A stretch of 64,000 nucleotides of DNA from Musa acuminata AAA Group. Its lineage: Eukaryota; Streptophyta; Magnoliopsida; Zingiberales; Musaceae. Below, piece by piece: positions 24,168-36,800 of the stretch. The notes under the pieces were generated by a model that worked only from the letters and a program-made list of their open reading frames with translations, ran no database searches and was not told where the DNA came from. Both the position numbers and the translations under genes were made by a program. The first letter of the stretch is position 1; each line of letters opens with the position of its first letter. The DNA lies in the NCBI RefSeq assembly GCF_036884655.1, contig NC_088357.1, positions 46,986,001 to 47,050,000 of the forward strand, in the 5' to 3' direction.

Positions 24168-26939
24168 CTTCCGTCATGGTGAATTTTGGAGCTTTTCGAG
24201 TCTTTCAATCAATGTTGCTCAAGTCTTTCATCCATCACCCTTTGGAATTGTCCCAAAGGAAAACTTGTCTCAACTGTGAGAGAAGAGAGATTGACTCCCT
24301 TCCTATAAATCTCTCGTTACCATGTGGGGTGATGCTTATTCTTCTATTTAAGCCTTTAGGGCCTTCTCAAAAGCCTTATGCTTCGCCTCCAAGGCCTCCT
24401 TAAAAGCTTTCTCTACTTCATTTTGGTTCCCTGTAGGGCGAGTCGATCCGAGTTCCACATAGCCTCGATATCGATTTTGTAGTAAGATAGTCTTTCACCA
24501 TCCTACCCTTCTGCCTCCTCAGGTCCAGATGTCTCTCCTTTATCACACAAGTTCATCTCGACTCCTAGCCACTAGAAGGTCGGGATTAGCTTTCTACCTT
24601 TGGACAACCTAAGGGCGGAGGAGGTCTTTACCTCCCCCTCATCATGGGAGGTAGTTCCCATGAACCCAAAGATTCTTTGGGGCTTAGAGTCTATGAAAAG
24701 CTCGCATGATTATGATTCAGTGGTAACTGCGTCACTCCTTGATCACTTGTGAACTAGGTGCTCCATCTCAATCGAGTTTGATTTGCATGTCCCCCAACCT
24801 GATCAACATCCATTCAACCCTATGCTCGGGTTCTTTTGCCTGTCGTGCAACACCCTCAAGGTGGGACTTTATCTTTCCCTCCACTAGGTGATAATGTCTT
24901 ACCTCTAATGGTGGAAGATATCACCCTTTTAGATGATGCCTAACTCATGGTGCTATATGATTGTGTTCATCGGAGAATACTGGTATGTTGATATTACCTT
25001 GACCCATAAACTTTTCATTGCTTGTTTTCGACTATGCAAGGGGAAAGTGGCTACTACCTGGCTACTTATGGGGGATTCAAAGTTAGTAATGACCTTTCTA
25101 ACCACAAGAGTTGGAAGGAGAGCTTCTTTCTCATAGGTTTAGGTTGGGATTGGGGGGTTCACTTTCACTTTGTCGGCACACTACATAGATAACACCCCTT
25201 CCCTCTTATTGGATGAGAAGGTGAGTCAATAGGGGATATACTTCCTTCCTCTCATATCATCCAAAAGATGGACGATGAGTGGTTGATCGATGCATATCTC
25301 AACCTGGCTCCTCGGGGTATAACCCAAACACCTCGCTACTTCACCTTACTTCTCTTTTTGATCCTTTGTAGCATTGTGGTTTTGATCCTCTATAAGTATG
25401 AATCTACACTCTTTAAAGAGAAAGAGGCCTAGCTCCTCTTTGGGTATGACGATGGCCTCTTCGGCTCTGGCCATTGTTCATAAGTCATCGCTCGAGGCGT
25501 CTAACCTGACTTAGCATGGCCATTTTACCAACACCAACAAGCCGAAGAAGAAGTAGAAGATTATCGTGAGGAAGGTGCCCTACCCACAAAGGGATGAGGA
25601 AACCAAGGAGTCAATTCTAAAGAGAGAACCAAATGAAGTATCTCCTACCTCCGCAATGTCGGCACCTTTAGAGGGTCCCCAAAGTTCCAGGTCTTCTTTG
25701 GAAAAAAGAGGAAAAAGGCAGAGGTTGATGTTCGACCTGTGCGAGGACAAGCCCTTGCCCTTCATGACTTTACAAATAGCCAACCTACCACACCCAAGCC
25801 TGAATGCACTATTGCAACTGAGATTGGAGGGTTTGTGGGAGGGGTAGAAAGTGTGAGGCAATGGTGAGGCTTTAGAGCAGTATTGTTATAAGTCCTTGTG
25901 TTCAACGGTGGCAAAGTAGATCTATTGTTCTCCTTCGGAGGTTTTGATCACCACCTGCTACCGCAACAAAGTGCTAGTAAGTTAGGTCATAGCTATCCCC
26001 TTGAGTATTATGTTGCTCATCTACTTGTCTTTAATTTGCAACACTACCACTATATAACGACCCTTATTGACTGTGTATGGGATGTTGGCTCAGTCATTCA
26101 CCATCAATCCCTTATAAGTGACAATCTTCGGAAAGAGATTAACGGGTTAAAGGAGGGAAGAGCCCCTTTAGTTGTTGCTGAGGCAGAGGCTCGGGGGGGC
26201 AAGCTGATGAGACAACTAGAGGAGGCCAAGCAATGCCTTGTCGACTTCATTGAGCAATTGAAGATGGTCCAAGGTAATAACCGTGACATAGAGGATGAGT
26301 TGTTGAAACTCACCCGGGAGTTGGATTCGATGAGGCCAACAATCAGGTCATAGTGACCAATGAGTGGGTCATGAGTACCACCTAGTGGTTCAAGGTATAA
26401 AGGAAGTGCTAGAGGTCGAGCAACACATGGTACCAAAGTATCGGGAGGAGGCGATTGTCGATTATAAGGCATTCGTTAGGTTTATGAGGGGTTTAGAGAG
26501 GTCGAGGGTCGTCTCATACTAATTTAGATACCAAATTACCTTAGCTCGTTTCAAGGTGAGGTACCATAAGTTAGAGCTTGTGGAAGATCCATTCACTAAT
26601 TACCCCAAGGATCAAAATGTCCCGATGGTGCCCGAGGGACCTTTTAACGATAGTATATGGACTTATCGCCTTATCTCGATGCCTAAGTTGTCATTTTCCT
26701 TTATGCTGGCCTTTTTGAGTTGTCGAGTCAGTCTACCCAACTCACTCCTTGCATCGGGCATGTCCACCCTACTAGTTTTTTATTTTGAGAGTTTAGGGTC
26801 TCATTTTGGATGTAGATGTTCGACCGAGTTGATGTAATTCCTTTTAAAGTAATGAAGTCTTTTTTTTCAATTCGTAATACTAGTATCTTAAAGATACACT
26901 TTACAACTGATGCCATGGGCATGGTAGACCAATGTCCGA
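24168..26939 (+). pseudogene. Degenerate Ty3/gypsy gag-like region
   Basis: Broken frames on the plus strand. At about 25.0-25.2 kb the translation reads ATYGGFKVSNDLSNHKSW and continues with KESFFLIGLGWDWG, like the plant 'putative gypsy type transposon' gag domain. At 26.1-26.35 kb a coiled-coil segment (LRKEINGLKEGR... QLEEAKQCLVDFIEQL) follows. At 26.58 kb KLELVEDPFTNYPKDQNVPM resembles the end of such gag proteins. Stops and frameshifts throughout show it is dead. Confidence 0.5.
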
Positions 26940-27140
26940 TGCTTGGGGTACTTTTCGATGATTGACACTAACGACTCAGCTTCCACCCATTTCATGAAAT
27001 AATCCACTCTCAGAATCCTTCGTTAGCCTCGGGCCAACGGAAAGGATTTGAGAAAATCTATACCCTAATGGGCAAAAGACCATTCACAGTCGATCAAGCT
27101 CAAAGGGAACCTCTATTGTATCCTTCAGTATTGTGAACCC
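26940..27140 (-). pseudogene. Ty3/gypsy integrase fragment
   Basis: Read on the minus strand it gives WSFAH, a stop, GIDFLKSFPLARG and, after a frameshift, VDYFMKWVEAESLVSIIEK. This is the integrase core region (consensus-like WPFAQWGID... VDYFTKWVEAEPLA). The Trp codon before GID has become TAG. Its orientation is opposite to the gag-like debris next to it, so the two come from different insertions or a rearrangement. Confidence 0.7.
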
Positions 27141-27834
27141 TACCAAAACACTTTGAAGGCAGGGGTTAGTCCACCAAATATGCTTTCCAACCACTATTTG
27201 AGCACAAGTTTGACCAACACTATAAAAACATCTCTTATCCTCTCAAGTTCATAGTCTTCAATTGGATGCTTGCCATGCCTTGCCATTACTCCAAGTTATC
27301 GCAATGCCTTGCCATTACTAATCAAATTACTACTACACACCATGTGACTTAGGAAGCATATTTCCCAATCAATTTGTAGAATAGGTATGCAAACGGTACC
27401 ATACACATGCAGACTTCTTACAGCAAAATAATCGAGTCCAAGGACTTTGTGATCCTAAAGGACTTCCATCCACTTAGCAAATCAACACTTCAGTTATCCA
27501 ACCTTATGAAAGATTAATCGTAAAAATGCATACTTTTGGTGACATCAAAGCATACAAAAATATTCAGCGAGATTACAACAGCAAAGGATCCACAACCGAC
27601 CCTCATTTACTTCGACCTTTACTACGATAAAAGAAACTTGTGGGCCCTACCAGACCTTGAACCTGTCAAGGATCATCAACCCAACACAAGCAGATGGGAA
27701 CAAAATGTTTCTTTCTTTGACCCACTTCGACCTAAAGTGGACTACAAAAAATCATAAAATGTTCGAAGATTTACTTGGAGCTCATCCAATATAAGATGAG
27801 ATCCAACACAAGTGGGACTACAAAGATTCTCTCT
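27141..27834. other. 3' flank and probable 3' UTR of the G-alpha gene
   Basis: No coding sequence supported. The segment near 27.6-27.83 kb is the likely 3' UTR. A short local duplication (GCCATGCCTTGCCATTACT) lies near 27.27-27.31 kb. Confidence 0.45.
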
Positions 27835-30800
27835 TCACAACAAACCAGCCTCGATGAGATTCCTCCTCCTCAAGGTCTCATCAACAAGCTTGAAAGTTTT
27901 CTTTACAAGTTTCTGATCCAAGGCAGTTGTCCTGTAAATCTTGAAGGCCCGGTCAACACAGTCTGGTTTGCTGTTTTGAAAGTATAGTTCCTCAAATTTC
28001 TTCTTCACAAATCTTTCAATAATAACAGATACAAAACAAGATTAGTATGCTTAACAAGAAATAGAACTATAATAACAGAAGTTGCATATATGAATGCCAT
28101 AAGCTAATTGCACTTTGTTTCCTACACAATGGCCAAAGTAATTTATGCCCCACCTCTAAAGCTTTTATTTTTCCTTTTTTATTTTAATTTTTTAATCAAT
28201 TATTGTGTCCACATTCTCATACTTGGTGCTTTCTTTTCATAATCCAACTCTCCACATATGCCCCACTTCAAGTCCTCGTAAAAGCATATACCCTCTTCAA
28301 AAATCTTTAATTATTCATGAGTTTCTACTAGCTGCATGCTTCTCCAAACTTCATAGCAAAATTAATTGACTGAATAACAAATTATTTGTTTAACCATGAA
28401 TTCTATTATTGGATAAATCTGTTACTTAAATGACGACTTTTTCTAATTTCTATGACAATATCTGACCTCCAGGGTTAGTTTTATTAATCTGAAAAAAAAG
28501 TAAATATACACTTCTGTCATGTTCTTATTGAAATTTATCGATTCAGAGAATATTTCTTACCAATCCAATTAAATATTAAGTGGCATGGGTAATAATAGCT
28601 AGTAGTAGCAGCCCAGCTTGTGTATCCAAGAACTTTATTTTGATTGGCGTTTTTTGCAATATTAAGACTGATAACTTGGACACATCAGAATACTCTACAC
28701 TTAACAGCATCATATTATGGTGCCCATGAACATTGCATTCAAGTGTTTGCACTGTCAAGATTGTTATTATACAGAGCAAAATTTTATGAACAAAGCATTG
28801 GTCCAACTAATAAATACTCCATTGTAGTTGTGAATATCTAGCTAAAATAATTTCAATGTTTTCAAAGTTATTTTATCACATTGTATAGAAAAAGCAATAT
28901 AATCTTTTTTCTGTACAAATTAATATGACAGTATTAAACCACACCTAGAGACCGTTGTGACACATCCACGAGTTTGATATATATCATATTGTTCAATTAT
29001 AAGAAAGGAATCTTTCTATTATTCTAAGGCTTCTTATAAACTTTGCTTTAACAAATCACAATCTGATAATTCTGTACTGTAAATTTCATTTGTTTTTAGA
29101 TAGTCTTCTCCTACATGTCCCCATATCTGTCTTCTCCTACATGTCCCCATATCTTGATCTTGTTTCCTTACTAAATTAGAGATCTTGATATTCACATAAC
29201 ACTGTTCATGTGAGAAAATGCAGATAGGGGCTCTCGGGCTTTCCCGAGTCCTGTCCTAGGAGAGGTTGACTCAATGGAGTTGGGAAGAAGTGGTATCTGA
29301 CTCCACAGCAGCAGCAGAAGCAGGCTTCTGCTGTTCTCTTATCATCCTCTTCCCCCAAACCTTCATGTTCAATGGTCACCTAATTACCATCAGGTGCATT
29401 CTGCCATGAATTTCAACATGGGCATATGCATCAACCAGGGGAATTTGGGGCTTGGATATGCTTATCCTAGTAAAATTGAACAACCCAAAAGACTTCATAA
29501 TCTGGATATATAATCAGATCAGGATTATATAACATCACAAAGACTCAAACTTGAATGACACAGTCCTTAACATAATAATAGACAACACAGATTGTGTTAT
29601 TCTGCTTCTTGATAAACAGCCTGATACCATTGTGAAGTGAACTAGTCGGCTCAAATTCAATAGATCACCTCAGTTTCCGACGTTCCAATGAGTAAAACAG
29701 AAGCAAGACATTTTTGAAGCCGAAGTTAAAGGTAAAATGTATTGAACTCAACAACTAAGAATCCTTTTATGGCTAAATCTTAAACAAGAGAATAGGCTTG
29801 ACACCACCAGAATATGTTAGATTCTAAAAAAATAATATTATAATCCTTAATCAGTTCTCAGTTGGTACACACCTTTTTGATTTACAAATCCCAACCTAGA
29901 CAATGTTAATAGCACCTAAGAAACACCCTTTACATCATTAGCTGTAACTCAGTTTCTTCTCTCTCTTGTATAAGAATTTTATATGGTGCAAAATATTGCA
30001 ACTACACATGAGAAGAACCTACATGTTTTCAAGCTTTTCAACAAATGAAAAAGAATCTTATAATCCTTTTACAAATCTCGACCGACACAATGTTAACAGA
30101 ATCTAAGAAACACCTTTTACATCATTTGGCTGTAACACAATTTCTTCTCTCTTGTATATGGTGCAAAATATGGTGAGTACTCATGAGTCGTGAGAAAAAC
30201 CAACATATAACAACAACAATAACAACAAGCCGTGATGTTTCAATTTTTTGGGATCAGCTACATGAAACTTCCCGTCATGGAGTTCCGTGAAAAGCAAAAT
30301 CTCTCAACTCATTTCATTTACGGACAATATCAATCAAGGCTGTACCTAATTGTTCACAAGTAGAGACATTCATGTTCTATTTTTCTTAGTAACTCCATAC
30401 ATCCACCATAACATTTTTATCACAGCTATACACATTTTCTATCAACACTCCTAATCATTGTAGCCCTCAAACTCCACATGGTACCAATGTTATCCCCTTC
30501 TAAGTTCCACAACTCATTCTTCTCCATAATATTTTCAGAAAGCTTTACATTATTGTCCGTGACTCCACTGTCTATTTCTAATAAAGCTACTATTTTTTTT
30601 CTCACTCTAGTTCTTTTAAAGATATACCTAAAGACCATAAATGTTTGTTGATTCATTCCACTTTCACCAAATACAACTTTAAAATTCCTTCACATGTCTC
30701 TACCTACCATTTTTATTGAGAAAATTGTATCTAACATAATTAGAAATGCTTCATCTATTTTCCTGACAAGAATATAAATAATTATGAGGTCACAATCAGG

Positions 30801-33800
30801 GTTCTGAATACCGGTCTGTATCGACATACCAAGCTTTGCTCGGTATGGTACGTACTAGTATGTATGGTCAGTATGCCAGGGCATACCGACAGTACACCCT
30901 AAAACCTTCAAAATACCTCCACCTACCACGCCAGGACGTACTGACCGATACGCCTCAGTAACGGTCAAAATCTAGGGTGGTACCGATCCGTACATCTCGG
31001 TATCGATTGGTATGCCTCGGTACCAATCAAAACACTGGTACCGTCCGGTAGAGGGCGGTTCGCATACCAATATCCTCTCGGACTGGTATGTACCACCCGT
31101 ATCGGATAGTACACATCAAAATTGAGAACCCTGGTCATAATATATAAAAAAATCTGAAATATTATCACCCTACTCATTCCTCTTCCATATCCAAGCCCTT
31201 ATGTTCTCCTGAAGTTCACCATTCAAACTCCTCTAATGACCATTCAAATCTTTCAATGGTACGTTTTTTTAGTAAGAGGTGAATAGTTTCATCTAAATTT
31301 TCTTAGAATTCTCTTTTGATTTAATTTTCTGGTCCAATTTAAGAAGCATAAACATTTATAACATTCAAAACCTCCTTATAAAACTTTTAATCCTATAATT
31401 TTACCCTTAATTTTCTTCAACTCAACAACATTGCCCATGAGATTCTAATCTTCAATAATGCATATACCATTTCTATATTTAAATGTCATGGTATACCAAA
31501 TTTTATATCTAGTAATATCAACTTCTATAGGCCTTTCCTACAACTTAGTCTCCTGTATGTTAATTTTTCTTCTAATTGTCATATCTACGGTTTCTAATAA
31601 TTTTCTTAAAAGTGTTTCTCTACTCCATGTTGTGAGCCTAATCCTGTTTTAGACTATCTTTTATACCTATCAAGGATTGAAATTTTGTCCCATACCAAAG
31701 TTTCGAGATTCTCTCGATACGGTACGGTATTGTATATCGAGCGGTACATTTCAGTATACCGCTTGGTATATATATATATATATATAAGAGTAAAAAAAAA
31801 GAGGGGCGATTGCCTCGTCGCCCTTTTTGGTGCATGTGGAGAAGAAACCCCGATTTCTTCTCCCCACGCGAGCAGAAAAATGAGGCGATGTCACCTCTTT
31901 TCCGCCCGCGTAGGGAGGTGGGGAGAAAAAACCGTTTCGTTCTCCCCGCACAAAAAAGGGCAACGAGGCGACGCCGAAGCCTCATCTCCTCAGACAAGGG
32001 AGAGCGGCACCGAATCTCCAGGTTCTTTTCTTCTTCTCCCTCTTCTTTCTTCTCTCTCGACTAATGCCACTCGGTAGCGGGCAGTGACGCCCGATTTAGG
32101 ATGGTAACGGGGCGAAAACAGTCCCAATCGACGGTACCACCCGGTAGCGATCGGTCCGCGTACCAATCTGCTAGCGGACCAATACGTACCACCCGGTACA
32201 GGCAGTATTATTCGAAATTAAAATCCTTGAAACCTACATTGGTTTAAAATAATTCAAGAACAATGGCCTGTTTTGCATCAGATACAAGTAGCACTTCATA
32301 GGAGTAGATAACAAAGTTGACACTGAGGCTGTCCTTGTTTACAAGAAAGCTCCACACGATAAAGTCACCACCCATGGCCATCTTCAACTCATCAAGGCAT
32401 ATGAGTCATAGGGCTAATGAAGAGGTTGGAATGAAAAGAAGCTAGAGAACTTTTTGTTTGGCATGGAGCTGTATTTTCAAGAAACGAAGCCAACTCAAAG
32501 ACTAAGGTGTTAACAACAACCATGTACCTCTTTGGAGATGTCAAATTGTGGTGGAAATTTAGTATGAGGACATTGCCACATGGCCACTCTATAATCAACA
32601 CTTGTGCAGACTCAGAGGGAAGTCCGAGGACAACTTCCTATTGGCGAAGGTTGAAGGGGAATTGCCCTAAGAAGCAAACACTGTTATGATGGCATTTTTT
32701 CAAAAGACCAACTCTACTAAAGGTGAAAACGACTTGGAGTCAAGCAATGATGATGAGTCATCGCAAAGACCTCACATCGAAGCAATGTGTTTGCTGCAAC
32801 CATTATAAGATCAAGAGGAGCAGTCTAAACTGCAGTCTAGGCTGAATCAAAAGTAAATGAAGGATCATAACAGTTTGATGTATGTGGAGGCTTTATAAGA
32901 AGATGAATCGTGCAATTGATAGAAAGTGAGGCCACATAACGTCATTGTGAATCAAGCCATGTGGACATTAGATTATATGGTGTTGCAACAGGATGTTTTA
33001 TTAAGCTATGACGGCAATTTTTTTCCTTGCCATGGACTGAAAACTGACATGGACATGAATGTAATTATCAAATTAAAACACCAACCATATAAGGGTGAAA
33101 CTTCTAGGTGACAAAAGGGGGAAACCCTCCAATATCATAACTAGGAGGTAGGAATTGAGTGTTAAGCCAAGTATTTTTGCTCTTGTGAAAAGTTTTTGAT
33201 AGACAATTGTCCTTTCCCTGCTATTGAGATCCTTGTAAAACTGCTTTCATTAATCACAACAAAATCTCTGTGTCTCCCCTATGTCCAACAACTTGTGTGC
33301 AAGTGTGAATAGCCAAGGCACCATGCCCTTGTATGCATTCAATTTGGATTACTTCTTTTGTGCAGGTGTGTGATAAAGTGTTACACAGATTTGTGAAGCA
33401 ATGATAACCCTATGAATCACATAACTTCTAGCTGACAACCTAGTCCTATAATCCATACAATCAAGATCCATGCTCATGAGTCTTGGCACAGTTAAGAACC
33501 AACATAAATTCCTAATAAATATGTAGTTTGAATTTTGAAAATGATAAGCCTCAAAATACAAATTAAAAATTGTATATATTAATAGTATCAAAAAGATTCT
33601 GCAATAACGCATCACTTGACATTGTTTAAAACAATCACTCGCAAGCATGATTTAACTTTTGATATGGTATCAGCTAGTAGAGTAACAGTGCTAGTGGCAG
33701 AATTCGCTTACTCATATGCATGTTCCACCTCTTGCTTCCCAGATCCCATGGGCTGATAATCCTTAAACCACTCACATACATTCAAGGGGACCTGCAAAAG

Positions 33801-36800
33801 TAAGCATATCAGAAGATAACCAAGTAACAATACCTAATTGATCTGTCAGAAGAAGGAAATTCTTACTCTATGAACCTTCTTTTCAAAGATATCAAACTTA
33901 TTCAGAAACAGCATAAATGATGACTTCTGCTCAAGGTAGATAGTTATTTAGAAAGAAAACAATCCAAGTCAACTCTACAACATTCAAAAACAAGATTATC
34001 AAAAAGCTTCATGTAGACCTCAAAGCAGGATTGTTTTAGGACCCACTCAAATAGTTCTTTGGTCTCCATCATCCGATTTTTTGTGTCATCCTCAAAAAGC
34101 ATTTGATCGTACCTGCAAGAGATTATTAATTTTCATATGCACTTGGTTTGCGTTTCTGCATTTAAACAAAAAACATGACAACCAAAGCACTCAAAGGTGT
34201 GCAAAGTTAACAAGTACCAAGATGGCAAGATCTAACAATGATGACATGCCAAACTCATGAAAGGCAGCAAGTCATAGTGTAAATTATTCAAAGCAGAAGA
34301 GTGGCAATTATAACTGTGCACAGGAATTCCAGCATAGACATTTTCATGAAAAGAACATGGAGAAACAAATAATGAGAGTTCACAGCACGATGCAATAACA
34401 AAACTTTTTTTAGTTTGAATGTATGTGAGCAGTTTTGGCCATTTTTGCTGAAGTAATAACAACACAAGAAATATCAACTGAACTAGACCAGAAGGATAAG
34501 GTTGGCTCTGAGCTTGCATTGGTGGACATTTCCATTGCTAGTGGCAATAAGGATTCCAATTCTATTAATATTGAGATTTTCTGCTGCTATGGGTCCTTTA
34601 AGTACATGGAGACAAAAATATTTTAATGTAATAGAAAGAATGCATGGAGGTTTGGTTTGTTGATGTTATTCCATAAAAAAAAGCTTGATGTTACAATGGG
34701 AATATAAGACCATAAAGACTTGGGTGTTATACAACAGATGTTCTACAACAATCATATATGAAATGTATAAGATAGATAATAATCATCCATATAATTAGCA
34801 AACATTTGTATACAGAATGTTAAAGTCAACAGTCCAAATTACACACATAATGCTACTTTTTTGACATATCTTGAAGCATTATAAAGATGATAAAGTTGTC
34901 CTACAAACATACATTAATATAAATGAAATCTAAATACACTGAAGCACCTGACACGTTGGGAAGTTCATCAAAGATTTTGAGATTAAGTCTAGAGTCTCTA
35001 GACTGATCATAAAGATGATCAATTAGCGTGCAAAAGCCTTAATTTTACTATTTTCTGTTATTCTCATAGTGATTTTTCTAATTTTCGTCAGGCTTCCAGA
35101 AACCATGAATTGGACCGGTTGAACTTGGTTCAAATCTCTATAAATTTAGGTTTAATTTGGGTCAACTTTTGTTTAGCTCAGGTGCCATTTCAAGTCAGTC
35201 TTGAGTTTAAATGTATGTTTATCTTGAGTCTTTGAGTCAAATGTAGTTATTAGTTTGAATGCCTTATTTGAGTTGGGTACTAGAAGTTTAAGTAACAGTG
35301 ACTGCTGGATCTGAGCCAGGATGAAAAAGATGAAATGTTGTGCTAGGCAACTAACAGTCAATATGAAATTGTCAGAACTTGAAATCTTAAACAAAGCTCA
35401 ATGGTGGGAAGAGTTGCATGTAGCTGACCCCAAATAGTTGAGACATTATGCTTGTTGTGTTGTATCCAAGACTAGTAGGTTTCTAGTAGGTGTATTGCCT
35501 TCTAGAGTTTTCATCTGATAAAGATTTTTATTGGGATTGCCATATACCATCTGAAGTTTGAACTTGGAAGAAGAATTTGGAACAATTATATTCTAAAATA
35601 AAATATCAGATGACAATCTTGTCTTGCTATCAGATGCCCATTTACAGTCATTTGAATCAGATGTGCAGGGAAAAAAATCAGCAAATAAAAAGATAGCAGA
35701 CTCTAGATTGCTAAGAAATTCAAAGTGAGATCAAAGTGAAAAAATTCTAGACAAATAGCCAGCTGCTGTACAGATCTCTACTGTATCAGCCTTGATATAA
35801 CAAAAGAAAAAGAAATTTTCAACAGTGAGATAAATAAGGAACAGATTAAGATCACAAAAGAAATTATGCATTTTTCCATACCATATACCTTCTGTAAATA
35901 GGTATCTCTAAAATCTATAAAAGGAGTCTAATAAACATATAATATAGTGAACCTTGATTATCCTTTTCCTTGCTTAAGAATTTCATCTGGCTTCTAGCAT
36001 CCATCGTTCGTAACGTGATCTTCTATCAATATCACCCTTCAATCACTTGATGATTTAATAGTCATGATTATCCTCCACTTAAGATATTTGTTCAGCTTCT
36101 AACTCCCAACTTCACTATGATCTTCTACCTTCCTCATATTTTCTCTCTTTATAATGTTGTGCTTACATCAATTTGGTATCATAGTCATACTTGCATCAGT
36201 TGGGTATCAAAAGTCATGATCAAGTAGTACAAAGGCATCATATTGGCATTCATGAATGCATCGGTGTCAAAGTCCAACACAAACATGATATGGACATGGC
36301 AAGCATTTAAGTGTCCAAGCTTCATACGGTATGAGTTATACCTAGGAACAAAGATAGAACCATCCAAACCTCATGCTTATCTTAATGATTTACCTTCTTA
36401 GCATTTAGTTTTGTCATTCTTGCAAATCCCTTCCATGCAAACCTCATTAACTGCTTCATGCTCCTCTTTGTTGTCCTTGTTTCTTCACTCAATTGTTACA
36501 GTATTTGCAGCAGAAAATTGCAGTAACCTACTGCTGCTTAGTTTATATATGTTTCAACTTTAATTTCTATCCAAGCACCAACATAATGTGCTGCATAAAT
36601 TCCAGCAGGCCATTTAGACTTGTTTCCATGTGTTGCACTACCCACATGCTAAATATTATAACATCAATTTTCAAATCCACATAAATTGTTTTTTGGACAT
36701 TTTCTTAAATCAACTGAGATTTGCTAATATACAGATCTGAACTGTAAACTTCAAAATGAGATTACCAACAGCCTAATCTCCAACAGAATTCTTCTCCCAC

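Noticed and set aside
34435..34626. 63-residue plus-strand frame in G-alpha intron 9
   Set aside because: Looks peptide-like but has no recognised family and lies antisense in an intron full of repeat debris.
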